Part shown: piece after piece, positions 10,677 through 21,425 of the stretch
How positions within the stretch are numbered: the first letter of the stretch is position 1
How the letters are laid out: the number at the start of each line of letters is the position of its first letter
NCBI GenBank assembly: GCA_020726505.1
Contig: JAHLEZ010000015.1
Span: 496,001 to 560,000, forward strand
Direction: 5' to 3'
DNA length: 64,000 bases
Origin: Leptodontidium sp. MPI-SDFR-AT-0119
Taxonomy: Eukaryota; Ascomycota; Leotiomycetes; Helotiales; Leptodontidiaceae
Notes under the pieces: model-generated
Seen by the model: the letters and a program-made list of their open reading frames with translations, nothing else
Databases searched by the model: none
What the model was told of the DNA's origin: nothing
Made by a program: the position numbers and the translations under genes

Positions 10677-11770
10677 TGAAGCTTTCGATTGGCGAGGCGT
10701 CTATCGATGGCTTTTGTGTGACTATGTATGATAGGATAGAGATTCTGCGAGGAACATAGCTGTATAGCAGATGGGCGTTATCTGGGAGACAGGAAGTGTG
10801 GCAGACCCAGGGCTAGACAAGTGTTTTCCGAGCACCTGCATTCGATCTCTAGCCCCAGGCATATCGTGGACGAACACCACGAATCATCTGGATTCCAGAT
10901 GCAATAGCTAGGCAAGAGCTAATAATTGACAATCGAGGAAATTCAAACACAGGTCGCGTTCTCGCGTTCTCGCGTTTCCATCATTGCTTCACTACTATTT
11001 TGATCTAATTGACGCGAGCGCAAAGCGTTTCTGGTTCCTTTATTTTGTTTGAATTTTCAATACCGTTCTCCATTGCCACTGGAAATAATTCTGACTCCAG
11101 GCCTTGATTATCCAACACGAAGGATATGCTGGTTGTATCTAACAGGGCCTGGAAGAGTTCAAGTAAATCTCACAATTCAAATTCGTTACTTTCTTCGCTT
11201 GTAAAAGTCCTCATTTCCCCAAGTACCTGTATGGCAACGCATCCCCTCGCTCTGTACTGCTCTATAGCCACAGTGCGGTCCGAGTCGCACACTACTCGGT
11301 CAGTAGCTCTGCACACCGGGTCTACGCGAGGGTGTACTGCACATAACCATGGTTCGTCAATTATTCTCTGCACTGCGGGATTGGTCGACGACGCGGAACA
11401 GTACAGCAAAACATCGCCCGGCTGCAGTATAGATTGCGGTTGGCGAATATGGAGGTGCAGTGACTTTACATGCAGTTCGGCGTCCATTCCTACAGTGATT
11501 CGTGGGTATGGGGTTGCAGTATTGTTAATGCACGATGCTGAATTCAGTGGTCAAGCGATGTGCGGGGTGCCGCGCCTTGCTGAGAGCCTTGTTGAATTAT
11601 GAGCTGCTTGCTGCAGATGTATGGAATCTTGCAGAAGACTTCTGGATATTCTCTGGGCGCTGCAATGATACAATAAAATATTGATCGTAGCCTGGTTCAC
11701 AATTCCTTGTTTTGATATTCGCAGGTTCGCATTTATCATATAATTCAACTCAATCAGGTCAAACAAAGCA
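10677..11770. other. Intergenic region with one small candidate ORF
   Basis: About 1.1 kb between the chromodomain gene and the STAND/retropepsin-like gene. It contains the low-confidence minus-strand ORF at 11170-11487 and a short CTCGCGTT repeat near 10960. Nothing else is supported. Confidence 0.4.
11170..11487 (-). CDS. Small hypothetical protein, 105 aa
   Basis: An ATG-initiated 105-codon frame with mixed, non-repetitive composition, several Cys, and no low-complexity bias. Residues such as ILQPGDVLLYC and DPVCRATDRVVCDSD look protein-like, but I recognise no family. The opposite strand is also open over much of the same stretch, so chance cannot be excluded. No introns are evident. Low confidence. 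Confidence 0.3.
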   Translation of the reverse strand: MDAELHVKSLHLHIRQPQSILQPGDVLLYCSASSTNPAVQRIIDEPWLCAVHPRVDPVCRATDRVVCDSDRTVAIEQYRARGCVAIQVLGEMRTFTSEESNEFEL

Positions 11771-13414
11771 ATGGCTGAAATTCTTGGTGCCACAGCCAGT
11801 GCTATAACCATCTCTGCTGTCGCTGGGGCTGCTTTCACGGTTGGCGGGCGTATGATAAGTTTAGCTAAGGAGTTGGCCGCGGCCGGCGAAGAGATGGAGG
11901 ATTTCGGGACCGATTTGCAGTTGTTCTACATGGCAGTAGATTTCAGTCTCAACTGTCTCGATCGCTACTTAAAGACTCCAACGCTCAAAGACTCTCCAGT
12001 TCTCAAAAATCTTGAGAAGACAGGCGGCTTTGAGTTGCTGAAGCAAAAGTCAAGACAGACGAAGAGGCGCATACACAAGGCCTGGAAGGTGGCGAAGCTT
12101 GTGCAGAGCAAAGTTTTCATACTCAAAGACACCTTTACAGCAATAAATTGGGTGTTTCGAAAGCCGGAATTGTTGGCATTACGTCCCGAATTGGAGGCAT
12201 ACAAGACAAGTATTTCACTCATCATCAACACTCTAGGACTGGAGATGAAGTTGGATAGTATCGTAGGGTTGAGTAGCCTTATGAAGTTGGGCAGTCCTGA
12301 GGAGGCTCTTCTTGAAAGAATGTTGCGAGAAAAGACGGTTGAGATGTAAGCATGTATCCGTATGATGATGAATTCGGATTTCAAGTTGACTTGATGTAGA
12401 GAAGAGCTCAAGGACCAGATAAGAGTCCAGGTGAAAACAATGGCGCTATCCAACGACAGAGAAGAGAAGCGAAGACGACAATCCAAGACCTTAGGCATGC
12501 CAGAAGAACGATACGAGCAGCGGGAGACATTGCAGGATGTCCTCATCGATCTCGGAACCAGCATGATAGAGCGTGAACAAGTGGCTCAGCCTGGGAATTT
12601 GTCACCATCATCATCATTATCAGCAAATTCGTCAGCACGCAGAAGCAGTTCTCACAGCAGTACAAGTACAGTGCCATCGACCTCTCCAGCAAGCAACTCG
12701 GGAAGCTCAATTCCTCAAGAAGAGCCTAGCCAAAGACGACCTGCTGGACCTTCCACAAATCTACTTCCCAAGCCTTTGCAGATTAAAAACGAGCGACATC
12801 GAAGCACCTCTGAAGACATCAATCGTGTACAGCAACAGCATTCAGTGTCCCACGTTCCAAGCTTGAGACATAAACAGCGTCGAATTGCAAATTTGGCTCC
12901 ACTACCAGATCCAACACCCCCAGTCCCCATCGAGGAAGCGCTGGCATCAAACCAAGCAAAACAGGTTGACTACTCATCAGTGAAGCCCACTTCCAGTTAT
13001 CTGCAATGTTTCAATGGAAGCGGGAATATGCGCAGCGAGTCTGGCTACATAGCTGTCCACGGCGAGAGAATCCCCACAACTGCAAATCTGGATCCAGAAT
13101 GTCCACAGAACCTGATTTCTATTGCACTCGCAACTCGTCTGGGCTTGGTTATTGAACCGCACGATGCTGCAGGTGAGGATGGAAGTCGAGAAGTCGTCAT
13201 TGCATTTCCAAACGGAGAGAAGAGAAAGAGTAGTGGAGAAGTAACTTTTCTATGGAGCGCAGGGATTTCATCGCACAAACCACCATTTAACGTTAGGTGC
13301 TTGGTCTACGAGCATGGCATTCGCAACTTGGTTCTTGGACGACCATTTCTTGATAGGAGACATCGATATTGGAATGGTGGTGAAGACAAAGATGGCGGAG
13401 AGTGGATGAGATAG
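11771..13414 (+). CDS. STAND-type N-terminal region plus retropepsin-like domain
   Basis: Two exons (11771-12345, 12400-13414) give 529 residues. Residues 1-120 resemble the helical N-terminal domain seen in fungal STAND/NLR-like proteins: a small-residue start (MAEILGATASAITISAVAGAA) then amphipathic helices. A coiled, basic linker and a long Ser/Pro-rich disordered stretch follow. The last ~130 residues have the rhythm of a retropepsin-like fold: Asp at about 423 in TTANLDPECPQNLIS, a FLWSAG-type hairpin, and a closing LVLGRPFLDRR typical of fungal and retroelement aspartyl-protease-like domains. The catalytic D-S/T-G is replaced by D-P-E, so activity is doubtful. No NACHT or repeat domain is present. 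Possibly an adaptor in nonself-recognition networks; inference only. Confidence 0.7.
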
Positions 13415-13452
13415 ATGGATGCAATTCTGGGCTCTATTTCGGGTCTTCCAAA

Positions 13453-15002
13453 TTACCACGAGAGGTCCTTGCTCTGCAACAAGGCACAGCTCAAGATTGT
13501 TGACTCTATCCCACCACTTCCGGAGCCTGCACCCAGCTCTCGCTCAGCCGGCGAGATCTTCCTTCCAGCTTGCTCCTCACACTCCACATGCTCATTCAAC
13601 ACACGCCTCACGGTGTCTTGGAACGCCATCACACCTTCTTCATGGAACGGATGTACTGGAAGATCCAAATTTATCAGTTTGCTCCAAAGCAATCAATCAC
13701 GCTGGAGATATGCAGACTTACGAAGACCGCTGGTATAGATACCGCGCTGTAAGTTCTGCTGGGCAAGATTACACAGCTCGACATCCTCTGCTGTGACTTG
13801 TTTGTAGAACTTCGTCATGGAAGCGTGGAGGTCAGGTGTTGCTGCAAGGGTATGAAGCTTATAGACATCGTACTCCTGTCGAGTTGTGGTGGGTGATGTC
13901 GGCATGCTTCTCATGAGGTGCATGAATCCCGTGCCTGGAAGCAGTATCGGTGTCAGAATAATTGAACAAATGAGAGGTATTCGAGTTAGACGAACCAGGG
14001 TTTGGACTGAAGTGGCCGATGGGAAAGACATGTGTTGCTGATCGGCCGTGAAATCGTGTCTCGTCGAACTCGGAAAGTGTTGTCGCTTTGGGTTCGTTGA
14101 AGTGCGAAATATACGCAGTCGTCTCAGGAGATGGGATTACAAAATACCTCGATAGAGTAAGTCAATGAAATCCAAGGGTAGAATTGTGCTTACGTATCTA
14201 GATTCGTGGTCTTCGCAACAGCAGGATGCGCTGTTAAGCAATGGTAACACTGAGCAGCATTAGCAGGGCGTATCATGGAACCGCGTGGATTCAGATATAC
14301 TTCGTTGTAATTATCCTGCATAAGTTTCCAGTTAAAATTTCCTTCAGCGGTCCATGTGAAATCATATTCGACTTTCGTCCAATCAATTCCGGACTCAACG
14401 AGCACTTTCTGCTGATCCATGTTTCCGTATTGGTCTTCCCACGAAACCGTCGGCTCTTCGCTTGCATCCAGGTTGACATAAACGAAACCGTTCCTGTCTA
14501 CATGGGTATGAATAGAGAACAGATTAATTTGGGAGGTTTCGAAGCCTGCGAGGGAGTCTGGTGTGAACCGTGGTGCCTTGACAAGTTGTCCACCCAGATT
14601 GTACGTCCAGCCATGATACTTGCACGAAAGTACAAAGGTATGACCCGACTGTTTTGTGACAAGTGGAAAGGCGCGATGTCTACAGTTCATCAGCTTCGAA
14701 TCTTCTAAAGAGAAATTCCACATCAATTACCGACAAACGTTATGAAACGCCACGATTTCTCCAGTCTTGTTCTTCAACACGACGAAGTTGAATCCAGCCA
14801 TTTCATACTGCGCGAAATCTCCTGTAGTTTTGTACCTCGCTGAGTGGGATATTAAGATCCATTGTCGAGAGAAGATAGCTCGTCGTTCTAGCTCATATAT
14901 CTCTGGAAAGTGGTAGAATTGGGCTGAAAGTGACAACTTGGATGACGTTGAAACATTTTTCTTGGCCAATTCTTTGATGTGGAATTCATGAATTCCTGCC
15001 AT
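13453..15002 (-). CDS. Rieske-type non-haem iron oxygenase (choline monooxygenase-like)
   Basis: Six exons (15002-14731, 14679-14301, 14249-14194, 14147-13996, 13934-13722, 13655-13453) give 424 residues, the usual size for the alpha-subunit-like family. The Rieske [2Fe-2S] ligands are Cys90-x-His92 and Cys110-x2-His113. After removal of a 51-nt phase-neutral intron the mononuclear iron site reads NYNE-CYHCLTAHP, with His220 and His225 as ligands. Family members hydroxylate or N-demethylate small quaternary amines (choline, betaine, carnitine) or aromatic rings using electrons from a reductase; no reductase is in this window. The substrate is not deducible. The regulator gene starts 687 bp away on the other strand, and a dioxygenase and permease follow it, suggesting a shared pathway. 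Start taken at MAGIHEF; an in-frame codon at 15041 would add 13 hydrophobic residues. Confidence 0.9.
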
Positions 15003-15688
15003 TTTGAAGATGGAAATGACAATAATTAAAAGTTCAAACACCGCGACTCATCTCGAATATCTGGAAGTAAATACCATGGCTATGATGGGGCATAAAGTTC
15101 CATATTGGCCATGGTCATAGGACTTGTTCCAGGCACACCGAGCTGATGAACTTGACTACGATTGAAAAGGTCCCAAGACCCAGGAATTTGTAACCTTTTA
15201 CGGTCAAGCTACCCAGATCAATGCATTTCCAGTAGGATTGAGTTGTTCTTTAGGTTTTGATGATCTGTGATCGTATGCTCCATCGACCTTCCAAGTTCAG
15301 CTAGCTCTTGAGGTGCTGACTAAATCCATTCCGACTGGACATCTCAGCCCGCCCTGTTGGAGTCCACTCTGTTCAGCCCGTGATCAGCCACTTGCACTGC
15401 CACCAATCCATTATCAATTTCTTATCTTGACTTCATCGGCTTCACAATTCTATCTGAATCGTTCAGGAACGCGGTATATTGACACCTTATCGCTTAATCA
15501 GCCTGAAGGAGTTGCTTCTTTTCGATTTCCCCCTATGTGTCTCGGCTGTCCAGTATTGAGAAACTCAGCTGCAGCCTGCTTTAGCGGGATTCTCAACACA
15601 TACCTCATCTCACAAGCTGCGACGACTCTAGCCCGGTATTTTGAGGTCTGGTGAAATTGTGAATCTTAGTACGAGGTCACGTCGAGAT
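15003..15688. promoter_or_regulatory. Divergent control region, Rieske oxygenase / Zn2Cys6 regulator
   Basis: 686 bp between the starts of the oxygenase (-) and the zinc-cluster regulator (+). No long coding frame with family motifs. The arrangement is typical of a cluster-specific regulator beside its target. I could not assign a binding site with confidence. Confidence 0.45.
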
Positions 15689-17524
15689 ATGGACCACACT
15701 CAAAACTCGAGAAAGCAGACTTCTCAGTCTGGGAAGAATGGTGCCAAACCAACGAAAGGTATAAGCCCCTCATGAAGAGCTCTTCAACTGGAAGAGTACA
15801 GTAGAAACCGAAGCTCAACTATTCAGATTGCCGAGTGTGTAACCGGCGAAGGATAAAGTGCGATCGTTCAACACCTTGCTGCAAGAAGTGCACTTCAAGA
15901 AACCTTGCTTGTCCTGGATACGGTGTCATTCTGAATTGGGAGTGGGGGCTAGCAAGCCGAGGAAAGCTTGCTGGTAAGACTGTACCATCAGTTCGGCCAG
16001 CCAGTACTTCTGCAGACCAAGTCACTGAGGATCCTCCGAGTCCGAGTACGGCGTCTGAGGCCTGGACTGCATCGAAAAGTCCAAGCCTGCAATTACCAAG
16101 TCCAATGCCAATAGTGCCTCCACTGAATGGATCAGATTCTCAAACCTGTACGGAGAAGAGAGTTGTCCACTCCAGCTCTTTTGCATATCAACCTCTTGCA
16201 GACACCGGTTTGGCCTCAATTTCATCTTTTGCAGGCGACGTCTTGCAGGAAACTACAGCACGTCGCCTCTTTCATCATTATGGGCAGACCATTGCTGCTA
16301 GTATGGTCTGGGTTGACGGACCTGAGAATCAGTGGCGAACGACAATGATGTCGATGGCACTTCAATCGACTCCACTCTTGCTATCGATCCTCGCTTTCGC
16401 TGCTGAGCATTTGTCTTCTGCTACACTCTCTAGCTGCGCAGCTCTCAAGAAAGATCTAACCATGCGTGCCAAAAATTACGGTGACTCGGCGTTGAGTCTT
16501 CTGACCTCCGACATGAGGTCGGCGGCAATCATGTCAGAGTCTCTGATTGCCACTGAAGAAGGACTGATCCCTCATAACGAGGTAGCCAACTCTGTATTAG
16601 CAAGTATGCTCATATTATGCAACATGGAAACAGTCCGCCCAGGTAAGTCGATCTCCATTTACTCCTTGATCTTGCTGACTTGATTGTTTTCTACAAGACT
16701 CTCGACTATGGCGTGTACATCTCGATGCTGCACGCACTGTTGCAAATCTGCAAACCCACACTGCTGGTTCGCCCAAAGATGAGACTTTCAAATTCCTCGC
16801 CGAGCAGCTGTTTATTTTCGACGTATTCGCCTGCACAACGTCTTTCGTAAAGATTGATGACCATGAACTCTTAGCCGAAGACAACAACAGCATCTTTACC
16901 GAGTTCCTTCGGCTGATCAAGTGGGTTACCTGGCTTGAGCGCCAAGCGGCAGATGGGAGGTTACCGATCCCAGGAGGTCGTGTCTCGTCGTCTTCTCTGC
17001 GTGGTAAGTTTGAGAAAGCCCGAGAGCGTACTCTGGCTTCTTGTTCCAAGACTACATTCACAACGCCAGCCGAGCGTGAGCAGTTTCTGGGAGTGGTAGA
17101 GAGCTTTCACCATGCAGGTTTGCTGTACAGTTATCGATGTCTCTTAGTCCCGGACTCGGAGGGGGCAATTCAACAATCGCGATCAGCGCTCTTTCAAAGT
17201 CTTGATCTTGTGCAATCGGACCACCCGGCATTCGCACAAAACGTCGTTTGGCCGCTCTTCATCGCAGGCACAGAAGCTCAAAGCGAAGACAGCACGAGGA
17301 TTATTGTTGAGCAGAAGTTGAAGCGAGCCATGAAAAGAACAGGATTCTCCAACTGCGAAGTTGCTCTACAGTTCTTGAGAACGCTTTGGATTGCTAGGGA
17401 TGAGGGGCACTCCTTGAACTCTGGCCAGGATTCTACTGGAAACGCTGGTGCAGGGAGGGATATAAATTGGATACAATGTGCACGGCACTGGACAAGTTGT
17501 GGCAAGCAATTTCTTGTTTACTGA
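15689..17524 (+). CDS. Zn2Cys6 transcription factor with Fungal_trans_2-type middle domain
   Basis: Three exons (15689-15758, 15827-16642, 16698-17524) give 570 residues. The DNA-binding cluster at about residues 25-52 is CRVC-NRRRIK-C-DRSTPC-C-KK-C-TSRNLA-C, a complete Zn2Cys6 set interrupted near its beginning by intron 1. A Ser/Pro-rich linker is followed by an alpha-helical regulatory domain from about residue 120 (TARRLFHHYGQTIAASMVW, ALQSTPLLLSILAFAAEHLS) to near the C-terminus (VQFLRTLWIARDEG-like), typical of Fungal_trans_2 regulators of catabolic genes. It sits between the Rieske oxygenase and the PhyH enzyme, so it is the likely pathway-specific regulator of the four-gene set. That link is inferred from position. 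Confidence 0.9.
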
Positions 17525-17585
17525 TCTGCATTTATTTTCAATCTGGAGGGCAGCTTTCCATGACACCATCAATTCGATATCCAAA

Positions 17586-18745
17586 TTACATGTCCACGGT
17601 CTCGTCATCCTCAACGCCAAACAACACTCTCTGAAGGATCATGCATCAGCATAAGTTTTACGATACAGGAGGAAGTTTGTTATACATACCATTGGGTCTT
17701 GGTAATTCATGAATCCCACCGACGGCAACGAAATACCATAACCGAGAAGTCGTTGTGCTTGTGGACTGAGCCTCTTCGCTTTTTCGGGCGGTACCATGAG
17801 GTATTGGTTCTCCGCTTGACGATAAAAGCCCTTGCATAAGAAAATTCCAACTGTCTCTCGAGCTTGGTCGGTTGTAGTGTTGCCGCCGCCTGCGTGGTAG
17901 GTGTTACCCAGGAATATCAGAGCCGAACCTGGCTCGAGCTCTGCTGGGATTGCTTCTTCGTCATATGGGCATCGGTCTGGACCCCAGAGATGGCTCCCCG
18001 GGATTACGATCGTTGCTCCATTTTCTATGGAATTTTCAGTGTCATTCGAGAAAATTCAAGAGACACTGAAGTCGTTGTTGACATACCTTTTGTCGTCTTT
18101 GTCAAGGCTGTAACGCACTAGTCAAACAGGGAGTCAGTACATGCAGCAATATTATCGTATGGGGTCATCTCCAATATCACTAACACCTATCATGGCAGGC
18201 ATGTCGCAGTTTCTCGTATGGTAATCAGCATCATCTCTATGCAGGCCCTGCTGCTTTCCACCTGGATTGACTCTGAAGCCCACCGTGCTACTGATCTGTG
18301 GCTTGCTGGTGACAGTCTCCTGTGTCTGAGCGGTCCAATAAGTATAGGTGCTCGAGATCATCTTATTCGCAATCTCGTTGTACAAAGGGTTCAAAGCTAG
18401 CTCCACGCATGCATCGGATATGGCGAGAAGGCCAGTTGCCCGTTGGGTCGTACTGGGAAAGAAGCCTGATTTGTCCACCTTGTCCGTGTTGAAGTGAGGA
18501 GCTAGATCGGATTTGATTTGTGCTACGAGAGAAGGAGACACAAGATCCTCTACTATGACTCCACCATCTCGTTCAATTATAGCTACAAGGGCTTCGCAGG
18601 TCGTCGCGGGATCGTTTGCGCTCATGCGTTGAAGTTGTGGCTTTGCTGGAGGACTTTTGATCGTCTTGGACATTGCAGGCTGAGCCCAGAAATTGCGAGC
18701 CCATCTAGAGAAATACGAGCTGACTGATGATGCCATGTTCTGCAT
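17586..18745 (-). CDS. Phytanoyl-CoA dioxygenase (PhyH)-like Fe(II)/2-oxoglutarate enzyme
   Basis: Four exons (18745-18185, 18117-18087, 18024-17690, 17630-17586) give 323 residues. The 2-His-1-Asp facial triad is visible: His169 and Asp171 in GLHRDDADYH, and His241 in LGNTYHAGGGN; 2-oxoglutarate-binding Arg candidates follow in DQARETVGIF. The stretch ENGATIVIPGSHLWGPDR is the typical PhyH core. PhyH members hydroxylate fatty acyls, amino acids or secondary metabolites. Exon 2 is only 31 nt, and its upstream intron uses a weak GTTAGT donor, chosen because it alone keeps the frame. The start could also be the Met at 18736, or at 18682 just before a Pro/Lys-rich segment. Tail-to-tail with the regulator, 61 bp apart. 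Confidence 0.85.
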
Positions 18746-19558
18746 CTGTCGAATCCGTTTCGTTTGTCGAGTATCAGTTTGTGAGATCTTTGGTTGTTGG
18801 CCAAAAATGTTCCACCTGTTGTGATGCTCGGAGTAAGTGATATATTGGATTTCAAAAAAGTTCGTGCATCTCCGGAGTGAGCATATATGAGATCTATATA
18901 TATGTATCCGGGTTTCAATCTATCATCCATACACACATCGTGGATCCTTAGGACTTCCTCCAACAGTCTTCATCAGCGGGGTAGGCGGGGTAGAACTTCC
19001 AAAACAAGCATATATCAAACCGAGCCCCTGGAATACGCGAACTGGGAGACACTGTTCGGCTCTGCCCGTAGGTTTGGACTCTCAATCGACCTGCTTCAGG
19101 AGGTGCACAAATCCCGTATTTTGATGGATCAGCTAGCCATATTGCTCTGATAAGATAATGCAGGATACTCCACGAGACAGACTCGCTAGGTTTTAGTGTT
19201 TGTGGCGCTGGGTTTCTCAATCGACTGGCCATCTTAGGCTTAGCGTAACAGCCCCCTTTTCTTATCCTCAACCTTAATTGGACCTGAGAGAGTGGGGGAA
19301 GAAGCGATCATGCTCTGCTTTTGCTGCTATCAAACCATGCTGTGGACCAGCCACCACCATGTTGTAAGAGTGAGATACCTCGTACCGACGGGCGACGGGT
19401 GTGGATCGCCAGCTTTCCAGGGAGGAGAGATAGGGACAAAGTGCATGCCATCCTGAAGCTGTGCTGGGACTGGAAATCGATATCAAGGTCTCTATCTCCC
19501 TCAAGAAATATGTAGAGGTGCCATGCAAAGTTCTCAATAGACTACAGGAACAGAGAAC
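18746..19558. promoter_or_regulatory. Divergent control region, PhyH enzyme / permease
   Basis: About 0.8 kb between the PhyH start (-) and the permease start (+). A TATA-like run (TATATATATG) lies at about 18895-18905, some 150 bp upstream of the PhyH start. No coding frame with family features. A shared regulatory region for the cluster is inferred. Confidence 0.4.
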
Positions 19559-21425
19559 ATGAGTGTCGACACAATGAACGATATCAAGGTCATTCAGCCA
19601 GATGTGCAGTACGACAGCAATGGCGATCAGAAATCGGTCTCGTCGGATGATGCATTGCTGCTTTCGATGGGAAAAGAACCTGAACTGAGGAGGTCAGTAT
19701 AATCCATGGCTAGAAGTCGACCTTGCTGATGTTTCGAAGAGTGTATAATTTCTGGACATTATGCGCCTGTGGGTATTGACCTCCCAATCTGTTAAAAGCC
19801 TCTAACAGATAGTACAGACCAGGTGATGATGATGTGCTCATGGTCGTGCAATGTCGTTCTCTACTCTACGGTCTTTGATATTGGAGGCCCGATGGCAATG
19901 GTAGTAGTTCAATTCTTAAAGCATCAAGTTTTTGTGCTAATAATAAACCTCAAGGTCTGGGGCACCCTCATCGTCGCAGTTGGACAGACTCTCCTCATGG
20001 TCTCCCTAGCCGAATTCTGCTCGATATGGCCAACTGCCGGTGGGCAGCAGTACTACACTCAGGCTCTAGCTACAGGAAAATTCCGCCCCTTTCTGTCATA
20101 CCTTGTTGGTTGGGCTGTCTTGGTTGGCGAAATTTCCACCGGATCATCATGTGCACTCAACTCGGCCCAAGTCATCGCCAGCTTTGTCGAAGTTACGCAT
20201 CCCGACTTCATCTGGAAACCATGGCTCACTTGGGTGGTCTACTGCGTTTTCCTCATCGGACCTATTGTGCAAAATCTCGCTCCGAAGTATCTTCCTGCAC
20301 TCAATGTGTTCGGTGCCTTCTGGACCATTGGAGGGGGTCTCGCTTGGGCGATCAGCTTTCTTGTCATGGCACCAAAGAAGAGCAGTGGTTTTGTGTTCAA
20401 GATGTTCATCAACAATACTGGTTATGCTAGTAAGGGGTGGGTCTTCATTCTGAGCTTCTACACACCGATGTATGGGCTTTATGGGACGGACGGAATGATG
20501 CATCTTGTTGAGGAGATGAAGGATGCTTCTCGCCAAGCACCTGTAAGTCACCAATCCTTGGAACATAGTCCTTTACTGACGAGAGCCACAGCGAGTCATG
20601 ATCTGGTCCATGATATTCTGCAGTGTTACTTCTTGGGCTAGTGCTATTCTCATGCTCTTCTGTGCAGGGAACTACGAGGAGTATATGTTGGCGAGGTAAT
20701 TCATCCCTCTCCGTCTGTTATTGAGATCTACCTGACGCCACGACAGCCAACCTTACATGAATTGGTTCATGGATATCTATCGCAGCACTTACGGCGGTGG
20801 AGTTTTCTGCGCTCTTGTCATGATCGGACTCAATTACTTTATCGTCGTGGGGACCAACACAGCCGGATCCCGTCTCGCATGGAGTATGGCTCGAGACCGA
20901 GCCTTTCCATACTCCTCGTATTTCGCCACTGTCAACAAACGATTCGGAATTCCTCTTCGGACCATGATTGCCATTCTCGTCATCGATTTGGTGATCGGCC
21001 TCATTGTGCTAGGATCAGACTACGCATTCCAAGCTATTATCTCGGGAGGTGGTGTTACCTTACAAGTGGGATATGTCACACCTATCATCACCGTGCTTGT
21101 CCGGGGACGCAAGATCCTGCCAGTGCACCCGAACTTCGACCTTGGAAAATGGGGATACCCGATCAACATTGCGTCTGTTTGCTGGTCTCTGATGATGATC
21201 GTCATGTTCAGCTTTCCGATGTACGTCCCAGTCAACGTGGTGAATATCTCGTACATGAACTGGTCGATTCTGATTGTTGGGGCTACAATTATCTTTCCTG
21301 GAATTTGGTGGGTGTGGAGAGCGAGGCACGTGTATATCAAGGAAGGGAATTCTGTTCTAGAGGATAATGTCGTGGTTATTGAGGGAGTTGCGAAGCCTGC
21401 CAAGGAAGTCTTTAGTCAACTCTGA
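19559..21425 (+). CDS. APC-superfamily permease (amino acid/GABA/choline type)
   Basis: Six exons (19559-19692, 19740-19768, 19818-19900, 19955-20542, 20592-20695, 20747-21425) give 538 residues. The cytosolic N-terminus is followed by about 12 membrane segments. Family motifs include the first helix around DIGGPMAMVWGT, SLAEFCSIWPTAGGQQYYTQAL, and GGGVTLQVGYVTPI. These match fungal ACT-family carriers such as Uga4 (GABA) and Hnm1 (choline). Intron 3 is 54 nt, phase-neutral and stop-free; retaining it would insert 18 residues in the first transmembrane region. Next to the oxygenases it probably imports their substrate (inferred). Confidence 0.9.
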
